In this document: positions 45,096 to 53,391 of the stretch, one piece after another | How positions within the stretch are numbered: the first letter of the stretch is position 1 | How the letters are laid out: each line of letters starts with the position of its first letter | Assembly (NCBI GenBank): GCA_965221625.1 | Contig: OZ244903.1 | Coordinates: 1,860,001-1,924,000 of the forward strand | Length of the DNA: 64,000 nucleotides | Direction of reading: 5' to 3' | Origin: Bin127 sp965221625 | GTDB taxonomy: Bacteria; Chloroflexota; Dehalococcoidia; Lucifugimonadales; Lucifugimonadaceae | Position numbers and translations under genes: made by a program | Notes under the pieces: generated by a model | Told to the model about the DNA's origin: nothing | The model's database searches: none | The model's input: the letters and a program-made list of their open reading frames with translations, nothing else

Positions 45096-45097
45096 AA

Positions 45098-45769
45098 ATG
45101 CCTCGCTACTACGGGATATTCGTCGACGTTCTGGACAGGCATTGCGTAGTGTTCGGTGGCGACCCGCACGAAGGCGAGCGCAAGGTCAAGTATCTTCTCG
45201 AATGCGGCGCGAATGTCACCCTGTTCAGTCCCGAGGACGACACTTCTGAGTACCTAAAATCTCTGGCTTCCAACGGCGACATCGCGTGGATCCAACGGAC
45301 GTACCGCGAAGGGGACCTCGAAGGAGTTTGGATTGCCATTGTTGCCGATACCTCTGATGCCACGATCAACGAAACCATCGCGGAGGAAGCAACCAAACGC
45401 AACGTCTTGCTCAACGTGATGGACGTTACACCGTTGTGCACCTTTATCGCACCGGCTCTCATCCAACGTCAAGACGTCACCGTAGCCGTGTCGACCGCCG
45501 GAACTAGCCCCGCACTGGCGCGTCGTCTACGTGAACGGATTTCAAACCATGACGGTTGCCGTTGTTTGCAGTGGGCGGACTTGGGACCGATGTTGGCCGA
45601 TGTGCGCAAAGACGTCCGTGCCAGGGAGTTGCCGGTCACACCTGACGACTGGGCACAGTCGATAACCGATGAAATGCTGGAAGCATTCCAATCTGGCGAA
45701 TCTGCAGATGCGCGTCAGATGCTGGTCCAAGCACTCGAACGGTGCGCCTCGGTTAATTCCGGGGAATAA
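45098..45769 (+). CDS. Precorrin-2 dehydrogenase / sirohydrochlorin ferrochelatase
   Basis: A 223-residue Met8p/CysG N-terminal-type enzyme that oxidises precorrin-2 with NAD and may insert iron to give siroheme. YYGIFVDVLDRHCVVFG opens the NAD fold. The normal GGG-x-VA-x-RK is altered to GGDPHEGERK, a variant glycine loop. The catalytic Asp is kept in NVMDVTPLCTFIAP, followed by VAVSTAGTSPALARRLRE. The C-terminal 70 residues are the helical dimerisation part. It starts two bases after ahbAB and supplies its substrate. Confidence 0.9.
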   Translation: MPRYYGIFVDVLDRHCVVFGGDPHEGERKVKYLLECGANVTLFSPEDDTSEYLKSLASNGDIAWIQRTYREGDLEGVWIAIVADTSDATINETIAEEATKRNVLLNVMDVTPLCTFIAPALIQRQDVTVAVSTAGTSPALARRLRERISNHDGCRCLQWADLGPMLADVRKDVRARELPVTPDDWAQSITDEMLEAFQSGESADARQMLVQALERCASVNSGE

Positions 45770-45780
45770 AATGCCAACGT

Positions 45781-46728
45781 ATGGGGAGTACGGTCAAGCG
45801 GATTATTCTCGGCGGTCGGACGAGCCAGTTGGCTCAAGCACAAACCGACGCAGCCGCCACCGCCCTCTCGGTGCGAAATGGCGACCTTGAGATTGAACAA
45901 TTGGGAATCGCCACAGTTGGCGACTTATCGCGCGACCGCGCCATCTCACAGATCGGTGTTGGCGTATTCGTCAAACAGATCGAAGCGGCACTGATCCGGG
46001 GCGAAATCGACGTAGCCGTGCACAGTCTCAAGGACGTGCCTACTATTGAAACCGATGGACTCGCGATCGCAGGCGTACCGTATCGTGAAGACCCGCGAGA
46101 TGTGCTTGTAAGTCGGCACAGTGGTGGCATTCCGGAGCTGCCTCAAGGCTCCATCGTCGCAACCGGCAGTGCGCGTAGGCGCGCCATGCTGCACGACATG
46201 AGAAAAGATCTCATCCTGAAACCGGTGAGGGGCAATGTTCCCACACGTCTGCGGATGGTTGAGGAACCCGATTCGGACGTGGATGCAGTCCTTCTCGCCG
46301 CGGCGGGACTTAAGCGCATTGGGATGGCTGACAAAGTGTCTGAGTACCTTGGGTGTATGGAGTTCGTTGCGGCACCTGGGCAAGGCGCACTCGCACTGCA
46401 AACCCGCGCCGACGACATCGACACAATCCGCGCTTGCGAATCGATTCAACATGCAGACACGCGTTTGTGCGTTGATGTAGAACGCGCGTTCATGCGCGCG
46501 ATCAAAGGAGGCTGCACCGCCCCAATCGGGGCGCACGCCCAAGTCGACGGTGACACGATTACATTGGCGACTATGGTTGCCAATCCGTCCGGCTCAACCG
46601 TATTGCGACGAACTGCGTCGGCTCCCGCAACCGACGGCGTCGAACTAGCGAAAAACGTTGCAGATTGGATGCTGAACGCCGGTGCGCGAGACTTGCTGCC
46701 GAAACCGACATCAGTCATTGGTGCGTGA
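45781..46728 (+). CDS. hemC: Hydroxymethylbilane synthase (porphobilinogen deaminase)
   Basis: A 315-residue enzyme that polymerises four porphobilinogens on a dipyrromethane cofactor. The cofactor Cys is in IKGGCTAPIGAHA. The N-terminus has LGGRTSQLAQAQ and the substrate-binding VHSLKDVPT, followed by VATGSARRRAML. It overlaps the cobA-hemD start (TGATG). It is the third step from 5-aminolevulinate in this cluster. Confidence 0.96.
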   Translation: MGSTVKRIILGGRTSQLAQAQTDAAATALSVRNGDLEIEQLGIATVGDLSRDRAISQIGVGVFVKQIEAALIRGEIDVAVHSLKDVPTIETDGLAIAGVPYREDPRDVLVSRHSGGIPELPQGSIVATGSARRRAMLHDMRKDLILKPVRGNVPTRLRMVEEPDSDVDAVLLAAAGLKRIGMADKVSEYLGCMEFVAAPGQGALALQTRADDIDTIRACESIQHADTRLCVDVERAFMRAIKGGCTAPIGAHAQVDGDTITLATMVANPSGSTVLRRTASAPATDGVELAKNVADWMLNAGARDLLPKPTSVIGA

Positions 46729-48248
46729 TGAAGAAGATCGGGACCGTCAGTCTGGTAGGGGCCGGTCCTGGCGACCCGGGATTGATTACGGTCGCTGGCA
46801 TGCGTGCACTTCGCAGTGCCGACGTCATTATCTTCGACCGGTTGGCACCGTCTAAGTTACTGCAGGAAGTCAAAGCGGATGGGGAACTCATCTCGGCTGC
46901 GAAAGCTCCCGGTTTTGCCGGGTTGACGCAAACCGAAATCAATGATCTGCTAGTCGATAAAGCGCGGCAAGGATTGGATATCTGCCGCCTCAAAGGTGGC
47001 GACCCATTCGTTTTTGGTCGCGGCGGCGAAGAGGCACTTGTACTGAAGGAAAACCGGATCCCATTCGTGGTAATACCCGGAGTCACATCTGCGCTCGGTG
47101 CCCCGTCATACGCGGGCATCCCAGTTACCCATCGGGACGTGTCACAATCGGTTACATTCGTCACTGGCAGCGATGGAGATGTCTCAGCCAGATCCAAAGC
47201 TGATTGGCAATCCATCGCTCGAAACAACGGCACCTTGGTCATCCTTATGGGTGCGCGCAACATGCAACAGATTACCGACCGGTTGATCGAATACGGCCGA
47301 GACGGATCAGACCCCGCGGCGGCGATACATCGCGGCACGACTTACCAGCAACAGGTAATCGTTGCCACGCTTGACGAGATTGCCCATGAGGTATCAGCCA
47401 CCAAGACGAAGGCTCCCATCGCACTAGTCGTGGGTCAAGTCGTGAATCTACGGGAACATATGGGTTGGTTCGACCAACAGCCACTCTTCGGCAAGCGCGT
47501 ACTCGTGACTAGAGCTCGCAGCCAGACTAGTCGACTTGCCTCCGGATTGAGTGCTCTGGGCGCAAAGGTGATCGAGTGCCCGGCAATCAGATCGGAAGCT
47601 GTCGATTGCTACGAGGAACTTGATGCGACATTACGAATGATCGGCAACTACGAATGGCTCGCTTTCGCCAGCCCTAACGGCGTAGCAAGAGTGTTCGACC
47701 GCGCATTTGAGATCGGCTTGGACGCGCGGGCGTTCACAGGATGTAAGTTCGCAGCCGTTGGATCGGCGACCGCGGAAGCGTTGCGCGCCCGAGGCATCAT
47801 CGCAGATCTACTACCGGAAACGTTTACGGCCGAAGGTCTAGTCGATGCTTTCGATGCGGCCGATGCGTCGCCGAAGACTGCCATCGTGTTCAAATCTGAC
47901 ATCGGCAGGGAAACGTTACCGGTCGGCCTCCGCGCCTTAGGCGCAAAGGTGGATGAAGTAGTCGCATACCGAACTATCATCGCCTCGGAATCGACTCGTG
48001 TCGCTAAACGTGCGGTAGACGTAGGCGTCGACATCACGACCTTTACCAGTTCATCGACGGTTAAGAACCTGATGCGGATGCTCGACGAAAATGTAACTGG
48101 AATCAACAGGAGCGTCGTAGCGTGCATGGGACCGAAGACTGCTGACACCGCCAAATCGTTCGGCATCAGAGTTGACATTGTGCCGGAAGAACAGTCGATC
48201 AATGGCATACTTTCGGCGATCGAGAACCACTTCACCGCGATTGGATGA
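46728..48248 (+). CDS. cobA-hemD: Uroporphyrinogen-III C-methyltransferase fused to uroporphyrinogen-III synthase
   Basis: A 506-residue bifunctional protein. The N-terminal SUMT (about 1-250) has SLVGAGPGDPGLIT and RLKGGDPFVFGRGGEE for SAM binding and methylates uroporphyrinogen III to precorrin-2. The C-terminal HemD (about 255-506) closes the ring; it shows GKRVLVTRARSQ at its start and a weakly conserved V-x-FTSSSTV. ATG 46728 overlaps the hemC stop; the open frame runs further up but is inside hemC. This fusion is known in Firmicutes and Chloroflexi. Its stop overlaps hemB (ATGA). Confidence 0.95.
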   Translation: MKKIGTVSLVGAGPGDPGLITVAGMRALRSADVIIFDRLAPSKLLQEVKADGELISAAKAPGFAGLTQTEINDLLVDKARQGLDICRLKGGDPFVFGRGGEEALVLKENRIPFVVIPGVTSALGAPSYAGIPVTHRDVSQSVTFVTGSDGDVSARSKADWQSIARNNGTLVILMGARNMQQITDRLIEYGRDGSDPAAAIHRGTTYQQQVIVATLDEIAHEVSATKTKAPIALVVGQVVNLREHMGWFDQQPLFGKRVLVTRARSQTSRLASGLSALGAKVIECPAIRSEAVDCYEELDATLRMIGNYEWLAFASPNGVARVFDRAFEIGLDARAFTGCKFAAVGSATAEALRARGIIADLLPETFTAEGLVDAFDAADASPKTAIVFKSDIGRETLPVGLRALGAKVDEVVAYRTIIASESTRVAKRAVDVGVDITTFTSSSTVKNLMRMLDENVTGINRSVVACMGPKTADTAKSFGIRVDIVPEEQSINGILSAIENHFTAIG

Positions 48249-49261
48249 AGGATCTCGTGCGGACTCTCGACATGCACAACTTCACTCGTCTGCGTCCGCT
48301 GCGTGCTACGCAATCCGATCGGGAAGTTCATGCGGAAGTCCGTTTGGACGGTTCCGAGTTCGTCTATCCGATGTTCTTGATCAACGGCTCGAAACGAAGG
48401 GTACCGATCTCAGCGATGCCCGGCATCTCTCGCATGACAGCCGACGAAGCGGAGCGCGAGGTAGACCGGGCGATGGAATCGGGTATTTCTCGGTTTCTAT
48501 TCTTCGGCATACCGGACGTGAAGGATTCAATCGGTTCGAAAGGCTGGGAACCTGACGAAGCTGTGCAACGAACCGTCAAATCGCTGTCCAACAATCTTGG
48601 CGACGACGCCACGCTCATCACCGATGTTTGCATGTGCGAATACACAGATCACGGACATTGCGGCTTGGTCAAACCTGACGGCACCATCGACAACGATGCG
48701 ACGTTGGGACTGCTTGCGAAGGTCGCAATGTCCCACGCCGAAGCGGGTGCGGACGTCGTTGCACCTTCAGCGATGATGGACGGGCAAGTATTCGCCATCA
48801 GATCAGCACTCGACCACAGCTATCACGCCGCAACCGTCGACATCCTCGGTTATTCGGCGAAGTACGCGTCAGCGTTCTACGGACCGTTCAGGGACGCGGC
48901 CGGATCTGCGCCGAGTTTCGGCGATCGCAGGAGCCACCAGATGGCACCAAGCCAGCGCGCAGAGGCGATGCGTGAAATCCGAGCTGACATCGACGAAGGT
49001 GCCGACTACGTCATGGTCAAACCGGCACTCGCGTATCTTGACGTCATCTCGCAAGCTCGGTCAACTTTCCCCGAGCATTCGCTCTACGCGTACAACGTCA
49101 GCGGAGAGTATTCGATGATCCATGCCGCCGCGTCCAACGGCTGGATCGATTTGCAGTCGGCAGCGTTGGAAGCACTGCTCAGCATCAAGCGAGCGGGAGC
49201 CAACTACATCATCACTTACTTCGCGGTTGAAGCGGCGAAGTGGTTGCGAGGAAGCGACTAG
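48245..49261 (+). CDS. hemB: Delta-aminolevulinic acid dehydratase, zinc type (porphobilinogen synthase)
   Basis: A 338-residue TIM-barrel enzyme that condenses two 5-aminolevulinates. The zinc-site Cys triad is clear in DVCMCEYTDHGHCG. SAMMDGQV and YSAKYASAFYGPFRDA hold the first Schiff-base Lys, and DYVMVKPALAYLD the second. It is the last gene of the tetrapyrrole set. No glutamyl-tRNA reductase or HemL gene lies in the cluster, so 5-aminolevulinate must come from elsewhere in the genome. Confidence 0.97.
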   Translation: MKDLVRTLDMHNFTRLRPLRATQSDREVHAEVRLDGSEFVYPMFLINGSKRRVPISAMPGISRMTADEAEREVDRAMESGISRFLFFGIPDVKDSIGSKGWEPDEAVQRTVKSLSNNLGDDATLITDVCMCEYTDHGHCGLVKPDGTIDNDATLGLLAKVAMSHAEAGADVVAPSAMMDGQVFAIRSALDHSYHAATVDILGYSAKYASAFYGPFRDAAGSAPSFGDRRSHQMAPSQRAEAMREIRADIDEGADYVMVKPALAYLDVISQARSTFPEHSLYAYNVSGEYSMIHAAASNGWIDLQSAALEALLSIKRAGANYIITYFAVEAAKWLRGSD

Positions 49262-50122
49262 ATGGCCGCTGTGGGAGGTTTCTTCAGAGGATCTACAAGC
49301 TCCAGACTTCCGTACCAGTTGCTTGCTGAGGGTGTAGGAACATTCATTCTTGTACTCTTCGGCATCGGTTCAGTTGCGGCTGATGTTTTCAGCGGAGCGC
49401 AGGTCGGGCTTTGGCAGGTGGCGGTCGTTTGGGGTTTCGGAGTAACGCTGGCGATTTACGTCAGCGGCGGAGTGTCTGGGGCTCATCTTAATCCGGCGGT
49501 GAGTCTTGCGTTCGCCATGTTCCGACGCCAGCAATTTCCTTGGACCAGACTCGTTGCGTATTGGATTGCGCAACTTATAGGAGCAATCATCGCCGGCGCG
49601 GCGGTACTGATTACGTTCAACCCGCTAATCGCTAGGTTCGAAACCGAAAACTCGATAGTACGGGGTGAACCCGGCAGCCAGATGTCCGCCATGGCCTTCG
49701 GCGAATATTTCCCCAACCCGGCCGTTTTCGGGATCGACCCGCAACTGATCTCACCGTTGCATGCATTCGGGATTGAGGTGTTCGGCACGGCGATTCTGGT
49801 ATTGGTGATTTTCGCACTAACCGACCGACGCAACGCCGGAATACCGACGAATGGTATGGCACCATTCTTCATTGGTTTCACGGTTGCCGCTTTGATCAGC
49901 CTTTTCGCACCGTTGACTCAAGCCGGTTGGAATCCAGCGCGCGACTTCGGACCTCGGATCGTCGCTTGGATGGCTGGTTGGGGAGAAGTCGCCATTCCCG
50001 GACCTGAAGGCGGATTTTGGGTGTACATCCTCGGCCCGTTGATTGGTGGTTTAATCGGCGCACTCGCTTTCAAACTCGTGATTCAACCTGGGTTGATCAC
50101 AAGGTCTGGTGATTCTCGCTAG
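49262..50122 (+). CDS. MIP-family aquaglyceroporin
   Basis: A 286-residue channel with six membrane helices and two NPA half-helices: GAHLNPAVSLAF in the first half and GWNPARDFGPR in the second. NPARD (Asp after Arg) is the mark of glycerol-conducting GlpF-type members rather than pure water channels. A long loop (about 125-165) lies between helices 3 and 4. The ATG directly follows the hemB stop, so it may be cotranscribed with the tetrapyrrole genes. Confidence 0.9.
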   Translation: MAAVGGFFRGSTSSRLPYQLLAEGVGTFILVLFGIGSVAADVFSGAQVGLWQVAVVWGFGVTLAIYVSGGVSGAHLNPAVSLAFAMFRRQQFPWTRLVAYWIAQLIGAIIAGAAVLITFNPLIARFETENSIVRGEPGSQMSAMAFGEYFPNPAVFGIDPQLISPLHAFGIEVFGTAILVLVIFALTDRRNAGIPTNGMAPFFIGFTVAALISLFAPLTQAGWNPARDFGPRIVAWMAGWGEVAIPGPEGGFWVYILGPLIGGLIGALAFKLVIQPGLITRSGDSR

Positions 50123-50135
50123 ATCGAAACAGGAG

Positions 50136-50615
50136 TCACCGCGTTGGAACGCGCTCCTGACGCAGGATTACCTTCCCAATAATCCGCTGTCCGGAAACCG
50201 GCCCGAACGACCGACTATCGGTTGAGTAATTTCGGTTGTCACCGAGTACGACATACTCGTCGTCGCGAAGTTGCCAATAGCGATCAGTCCGTCTGGGCGC
50301 ATAGGCACGAAACGGATCATCGACCCCTGCACCGTCGACGATCAAGGTGCCGGTTCTGATCTCCACACTCTCGCCGGGCAACCCATAGACACGCTTGACT
50401 TCCATGAATCGGGCTCGCTGTGGGTGAGAGAATAGAACGATGTCCCCTCGCTCAGGTCGGGCGCCCCGATAGGCGAGGCGACTAACTCTGACCCATCGGC
50501 CTTCGACGATTGTCGGATGCATGGATTCGCCTCGGATTCGCACCCATTTGCTGGTGAGTAACTCGGTCGTTTTCACCAACGCCTTTCTCACGGGCAAATT
50601 CAACGTGGAGAACAT
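50136..50615 (-). CDS. sodX: Nickel superoxide dismutase maturation protease (S26 signal-peptidase-like)
   Basis: A 159-residue S26-family serine peptidase. The catalytic Ser is in GESMHPTIVEG and the Lys in KRVYGLPGESVEI. VVLGDNRNYSTDSR is the conserved GDN box. It is short for a general signal peptidase and lacks a strong N-terminal membrane segment. It is divergent from the NiSOD gene, and families with this layout remove the NiSOD leader peptide to expose the His1 metal hook. The ATG is preceded by TAGACT and no Shine-Dalgarno. Confidence 0.85.
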   Translation of the reverse strand: MFSTLNLPVRKALVKTTELLTSKWVRIRGESMHPTIVEGRWVRVSRLAYRGARPERGDIVLFSHPQRARFMEVKRVYGLPGESVEIRTGTLIVDGAGVDDPFRAYAPRRTDRYWQLRDDEYVVLGDNRNYSTDSRSFGPVSGQRIIGKVILRQERVPTR

Positions 50616-50621
50616 CGCGAT

Positions 50622-50627
50622 AGTCTA
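50622..50627 (-). promoter_or_regulatory. Possible -10 box of a leaderless sodX transcript
   Basis: On the minus strand TAGACT ends six bases before the sodX ATG. There is no Shine-Dalgarno between them, as expected for a leaderless mRNA. Confidence 0.3.
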
Positions 50628-50649
50628 TTCTTGTTGTAGGCGGCGGTTG

Positions 50650-50669
50650 GGGCGTCAAATTAGATGCCC
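50650..50669. promoter_or_regulatory. Imperfect palindrome between sodX and sodN
   Basis: GGGCGTC-AAATTA-GATGCCC has seven-base arms with one mismatch, in the 108-base divergent spacer. It could bind a metal or redox regulator controlling both genes. It does not resemble the known Nur box. Confidence 0.35.
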
Positions 50670-50723
50670 GCCAAACGCCATCCCCAAGAGATTCAACTCA
50701 CCCAGGTGAAAGGACCTAATCAG

Positions 50724-51152
50724 ATGTTAGGACGAATCAAGAGCTTAGCCGACAGTGTTTCCCCAATCGGCGTGGCGCACGCTCACTGCGATATTCCTTG
50801 CGGAATTTACGATCCGCACGATGCGATTCAAGCTGCGCAAACCGTCATTCGAATGACCGAGCTAATTCAAGAGATTGGCGAACCTTCCGGTGTCGCAGAG
50901 CACAACAGCTTCAGTCGTTTCGTAGCCGCCAAAGAGGAACACGCCAAGAAAGCCAAGGACGACATCCTCATCATTTGGACTGACTACTTCAAGCCTGAGC
51001 ACCTCGAGTCCTACCCGAATTTGCACGAGCTGGTGTGGAACGCCTGCAAACTAGGCAGTCAGTGCAAGCAGAACGTCGACATGGACGCGGCAGTAGCCTT
51101 CAAAGCGTCGCTTGAAGAGATCGGGAAGATTTTCTGGGAAACCAAAGCTTAA
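50724..51152 (+). CDS. sodN: Nickel superoxide dismutase precursor
   Basis: A 142-residue precursor of Ni-SOD, which removes superoxide in the cytoplasm. The nickel hook HCDIPCGIYDP (usual form HCDLPCGVYDP) begins at residue 21: His1, Cys2 and Cys6 of the mature protein are present. The 20-residue leader ending in VAHA must be cut before His. I chose ATG 50724 because GTGAAAGGA lies just upstream; a start at 50664 would add 20 residues. The rest has the four-helix pattern including DDILIIWTDYFKPEHLE. Mature length is 122 residues. Confidence 0.96.
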   Translation: MLGRIKSLADSVSPIGVAHAHCDIPCGIYDPHDAIQAAQTVIRMTELIQEIGEPSGVAEHNSFSRFVAAKEEHAKKAKDDILIIWTDYFKPEHLESYPNLHELVWNACKLGSQCKQNVDMDAAVAFKASLEEIGKIFWETKA

Positions 51153-51241
51153 TCGGGATCCGACGGCGATCCTGATATTCCTCGGTACGTCGGGCACCGG
51201 AAGTAGCGAGTATCACTTCGCGAATGTGTCGCTCTGGCGGA

Positions 51242-51643
51242 CTACTCGAACTGATTGAAGAATCCGATTTCGTCCGCCAGGTACTCTTCTCTTATCGGCG
51301 ACCAGATGTCGAGTGCTTGGCAGCCTTCCGAAGTCGCTGTGACTTGATGCGTCACGTGCCCCGGTATGACGTAGTGCTCCCCCGCTTTCAGCATCTTCTT
51401 CTCGCCAGTTCCCAACTCAAAGAGTGCCGAACCCGATAACAATCGCCCGCATTGCTCGTGCATGTGGGAGTGCCACGGCACCACCGCGTTCGGTTCGAAA
51501 TCGATGATGCCCATCATGATTCGCTCGCCCCAGATGAGACGCGCATGAACGCCCGGCACCAACTCCCGCGCCTCGAGATTGTCAGGGTCAAAGTAGCCAG
51601 CACCGCCGTAAGGGGCACGGGATTGTCCTGTCTCAGTCGTCAT
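51242..51643 (-). CDS. Cupin-domain protein
   Basis: A 133-residue single-domain cupin, a small beta barrel that binds a metal or ligand. The first motif reads WHSHMHEQCGRLLSG, giving two His and one Glu metal ligands, and the second contains HYVIPGHVTHQV with the last His. The function could be dioxygenase, isomerase or ligand sensor; it is not identified. GGAGG lies about nine bases before the ATG. It is the last gene of the prp-containing run, 43 bases after the ThDP enzyme. Confidence 0.8.
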   Translation of the reverse strand: MTTETGQSRAPYGGAGYFDPDNLEARELVPGVHARLIWGERIMMGIIDFEPNAVVPWHSHMHEQCGRLLSGSALFELGTGEKKMLKAGEHYVIPGHVTHQVTATSEGCQALDIWSPIREEYLADEIGFFNQFE

Positions 51644-51686
51644 TGGGAACGCCCTCCAAGTTCCTTGGTCCGATTCTTCGATTCTT

Positions 51687-53372
51687 TCAGCCGTGTGAAC
51701 CGAGTTTGCGGTTAATCGCCGCCTCGGCGACGTGGCTGATCACCGGATCCACGGCAATATTCAACAATGCAGGGCCGTCGTACTCAAATGCCCGTTCGAT
51801 CGCCGGTTTCAACTGCTCTGCCGTCTCCACTCGCTCGCCGTAAGCACCTAAACCTTGTGCCACCAAGTCATATCTGGTGTCAGGTGCTAGGTCTGTCCAC
51901 ACAGGCCGCCCGTAGATTCCTTTCTGAATCTGCCAATCAATGCCCCATATCGAGTTGTTCCCCAAAAGTATCTTCACTGGAAGATTGTGTCGCACCATCG
52001 TGTCGAGTTCCATTCCGTTGAAACCGAACGAACCGTCGCCTGTAGCTAGAACGCATTGGGTGTCCGGCAACGCGGCCTGCGCACCCATCGCGTATGGGAT
52101 TCCGACACCAATCATGCCAAAACTCGACACGTTGTGGAATCTAAAAGGTCTTTCACGAGGGATTGATGCTCTAAGGAAGTGACAGTAGTCGCCTCCGTCG
52201 AACGTTACGTGCGCATCATCGTCGAGGTGCCGTTGCAATGTTTCGCTCACGAACATCGGGTGCATCGGCTCGCCCGGGGAGACCAGGTCGTACAACTCTT
52301 CAATCCATTGGCTGTGAGCACTTCGCAGCGAGTTGAGCCATTCGGTTGGTTCGGCCCATGTCAGCTTTCGTGCTTGAGTTGCCAACTGCTCGCACACTGG
52401 ACCCAAATCTCCGAGGATGGCAACGTCGGTGGACCTTGCCCGACCGATCTGCGCGGGTGATGGATCCACGACGATGAATTTGACGTCCGAAGCGAACGGC
52501 GGATTACCACCGAAGCCCAACGTGTAATCCAACCGCTTGCCGAGCATCAAAACTACGTCGCACTCTGAGATCATCTGCGCAGCTCTGTTCAACGGCAAGT
52601 ATCCCAAACCGATGCTGTAAGGATGGGAATCGGGTATTAGGGCACGTGCAGAATCTTCAGAGACGAATGGGACGCGAGTAGTCTCAACCAACTCGCAAAC
52701 CTTGTCAGGATTGGCAGTCGCACCCGCGGACGAACCAGCCATGATCATTGATCGCTCTGCAGAATTGAGCAGCGCGAGTGCTTTATCGATCCGATCTGGA
52801 TCTGCCAAGACCGTTGACGGCATGCTGTATTCGCTCGGTGCGTAACGTTCGAACGACCCAACATCCACCACCGCACCTTGGAAGTCGTGTGGGATCGTGA
52901 GGTGAACAGGACCTTGACGGCCACTCAGCGCGGTTCTGAACGCCAATGAAACGTACTCGGGAATCCGCTCGGGGGACGGAACCTGCCAAGCTCCTTTGGT
53001 GACGGGGGAGGCAATTCCTACTTGATCGAACTCCTGCATGGCTCCTCGACCGAGGTTGGGCGAATCTGCACTGCCAGCGATGTTTACCACGGGTGCTTCG
53101 GAGTGCAACGCGTTCGCCAATCCCGAGACTGCATTGGCGTGACCCGGTGTTGTCGATAGCACCACACCAGCTCGACGCAGGATGCGCGCGTAAGAATCGG
53201 CTGCGTGTACTGCTGCTGACTCGTGCCGAGTGTCGATCATTCGGAACGGTTCATCGACCATCCGGTCCAACATATCGAGGATATGGTCGCCCGCGATGCC
53301 AAACAGCGTGTCCACGCCCTCAGCTTTGAGGGACATGTTCAATAGGTCGCTACCGGTTAGTTTTTCAGACAA
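51687..53372 (-). CDS. Thiamine diphosphate-dependent enzyme, acetolactate synthase/decarboxylase family
   Basis: A 561-residue three-domain ThDP enzyme. The N-terminal PYR domain has the activating Glu in TRHESAAVHAADSYAR. The C-terminal PP domain has the ThDP motif GDGSFGFNGMELDTM-NNSIWG. No regulatory small-subunit gene is nearby, so it is not a typical acetolactate synthase; decarboxylase or oxalyl-CoA-type relatives are possible. It starts at TTG with GAGG eight bases before. It lies 20 bases after prpD, so its substrate may be a 2-keto acid from propionate metabolism (inference). Confidence 0.8.
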   Translation of the reverse strand: MSEKLTGSDLLNMSLKAEGVDTLFGIAGDHILDMLDRMVDEPFRMIDTRHESAAVHAADSYARILRRAGVVLSTTPGHANAVSGLANALHSEAPVVNIAGSADSPNLGRGAMQEFDQVGIASPVTKGAWQVPSPERIPEYVSLAFRTALSGRQGPVHLTIPHDFQGAVVDVGSFERYAPSEYSMPSTVLADPDRIDKALALLNSAERSMIMAGSSAGATANPDKVCELVETTRVPFVSEDSARALIPDSHPYSIGLGYLPLNRAAQMISECDVVLMLGKRLDYTLGFGGNPPFASDVKFIVVDPSPAQIGRARSTDVAILGDLGPVCEQLATQARKLTWAEPTEWLNSLRSAHSQWIEELYDLVSPGEPMHPMFVSETLQRHLDDDAHVTFDGGDYCHFLRASIPRERPFRFHNVSSFGMIGVGIPYAMGAQAALPDTQCVLATGDGSFGFNGMELDTMVRHNLPVKILLGNNSIWGIDWQIQKGIYGRPVWTDLAPDTRYDLVAQGLGAYGERVETAEQLKPAIERAFEYDGPALLNIAVDPVISHVAEAAINRKLGSHG

Positions 53373-53391
53373 TAATCTGCCTCACTTGCTT

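Noticed and set aside
51153..51241. Terminator between sodN and the cupin gene
   Set aside because: GGATC and GATCC can pair around seven bases, but the stem is only five to six base pairs with no T-run.
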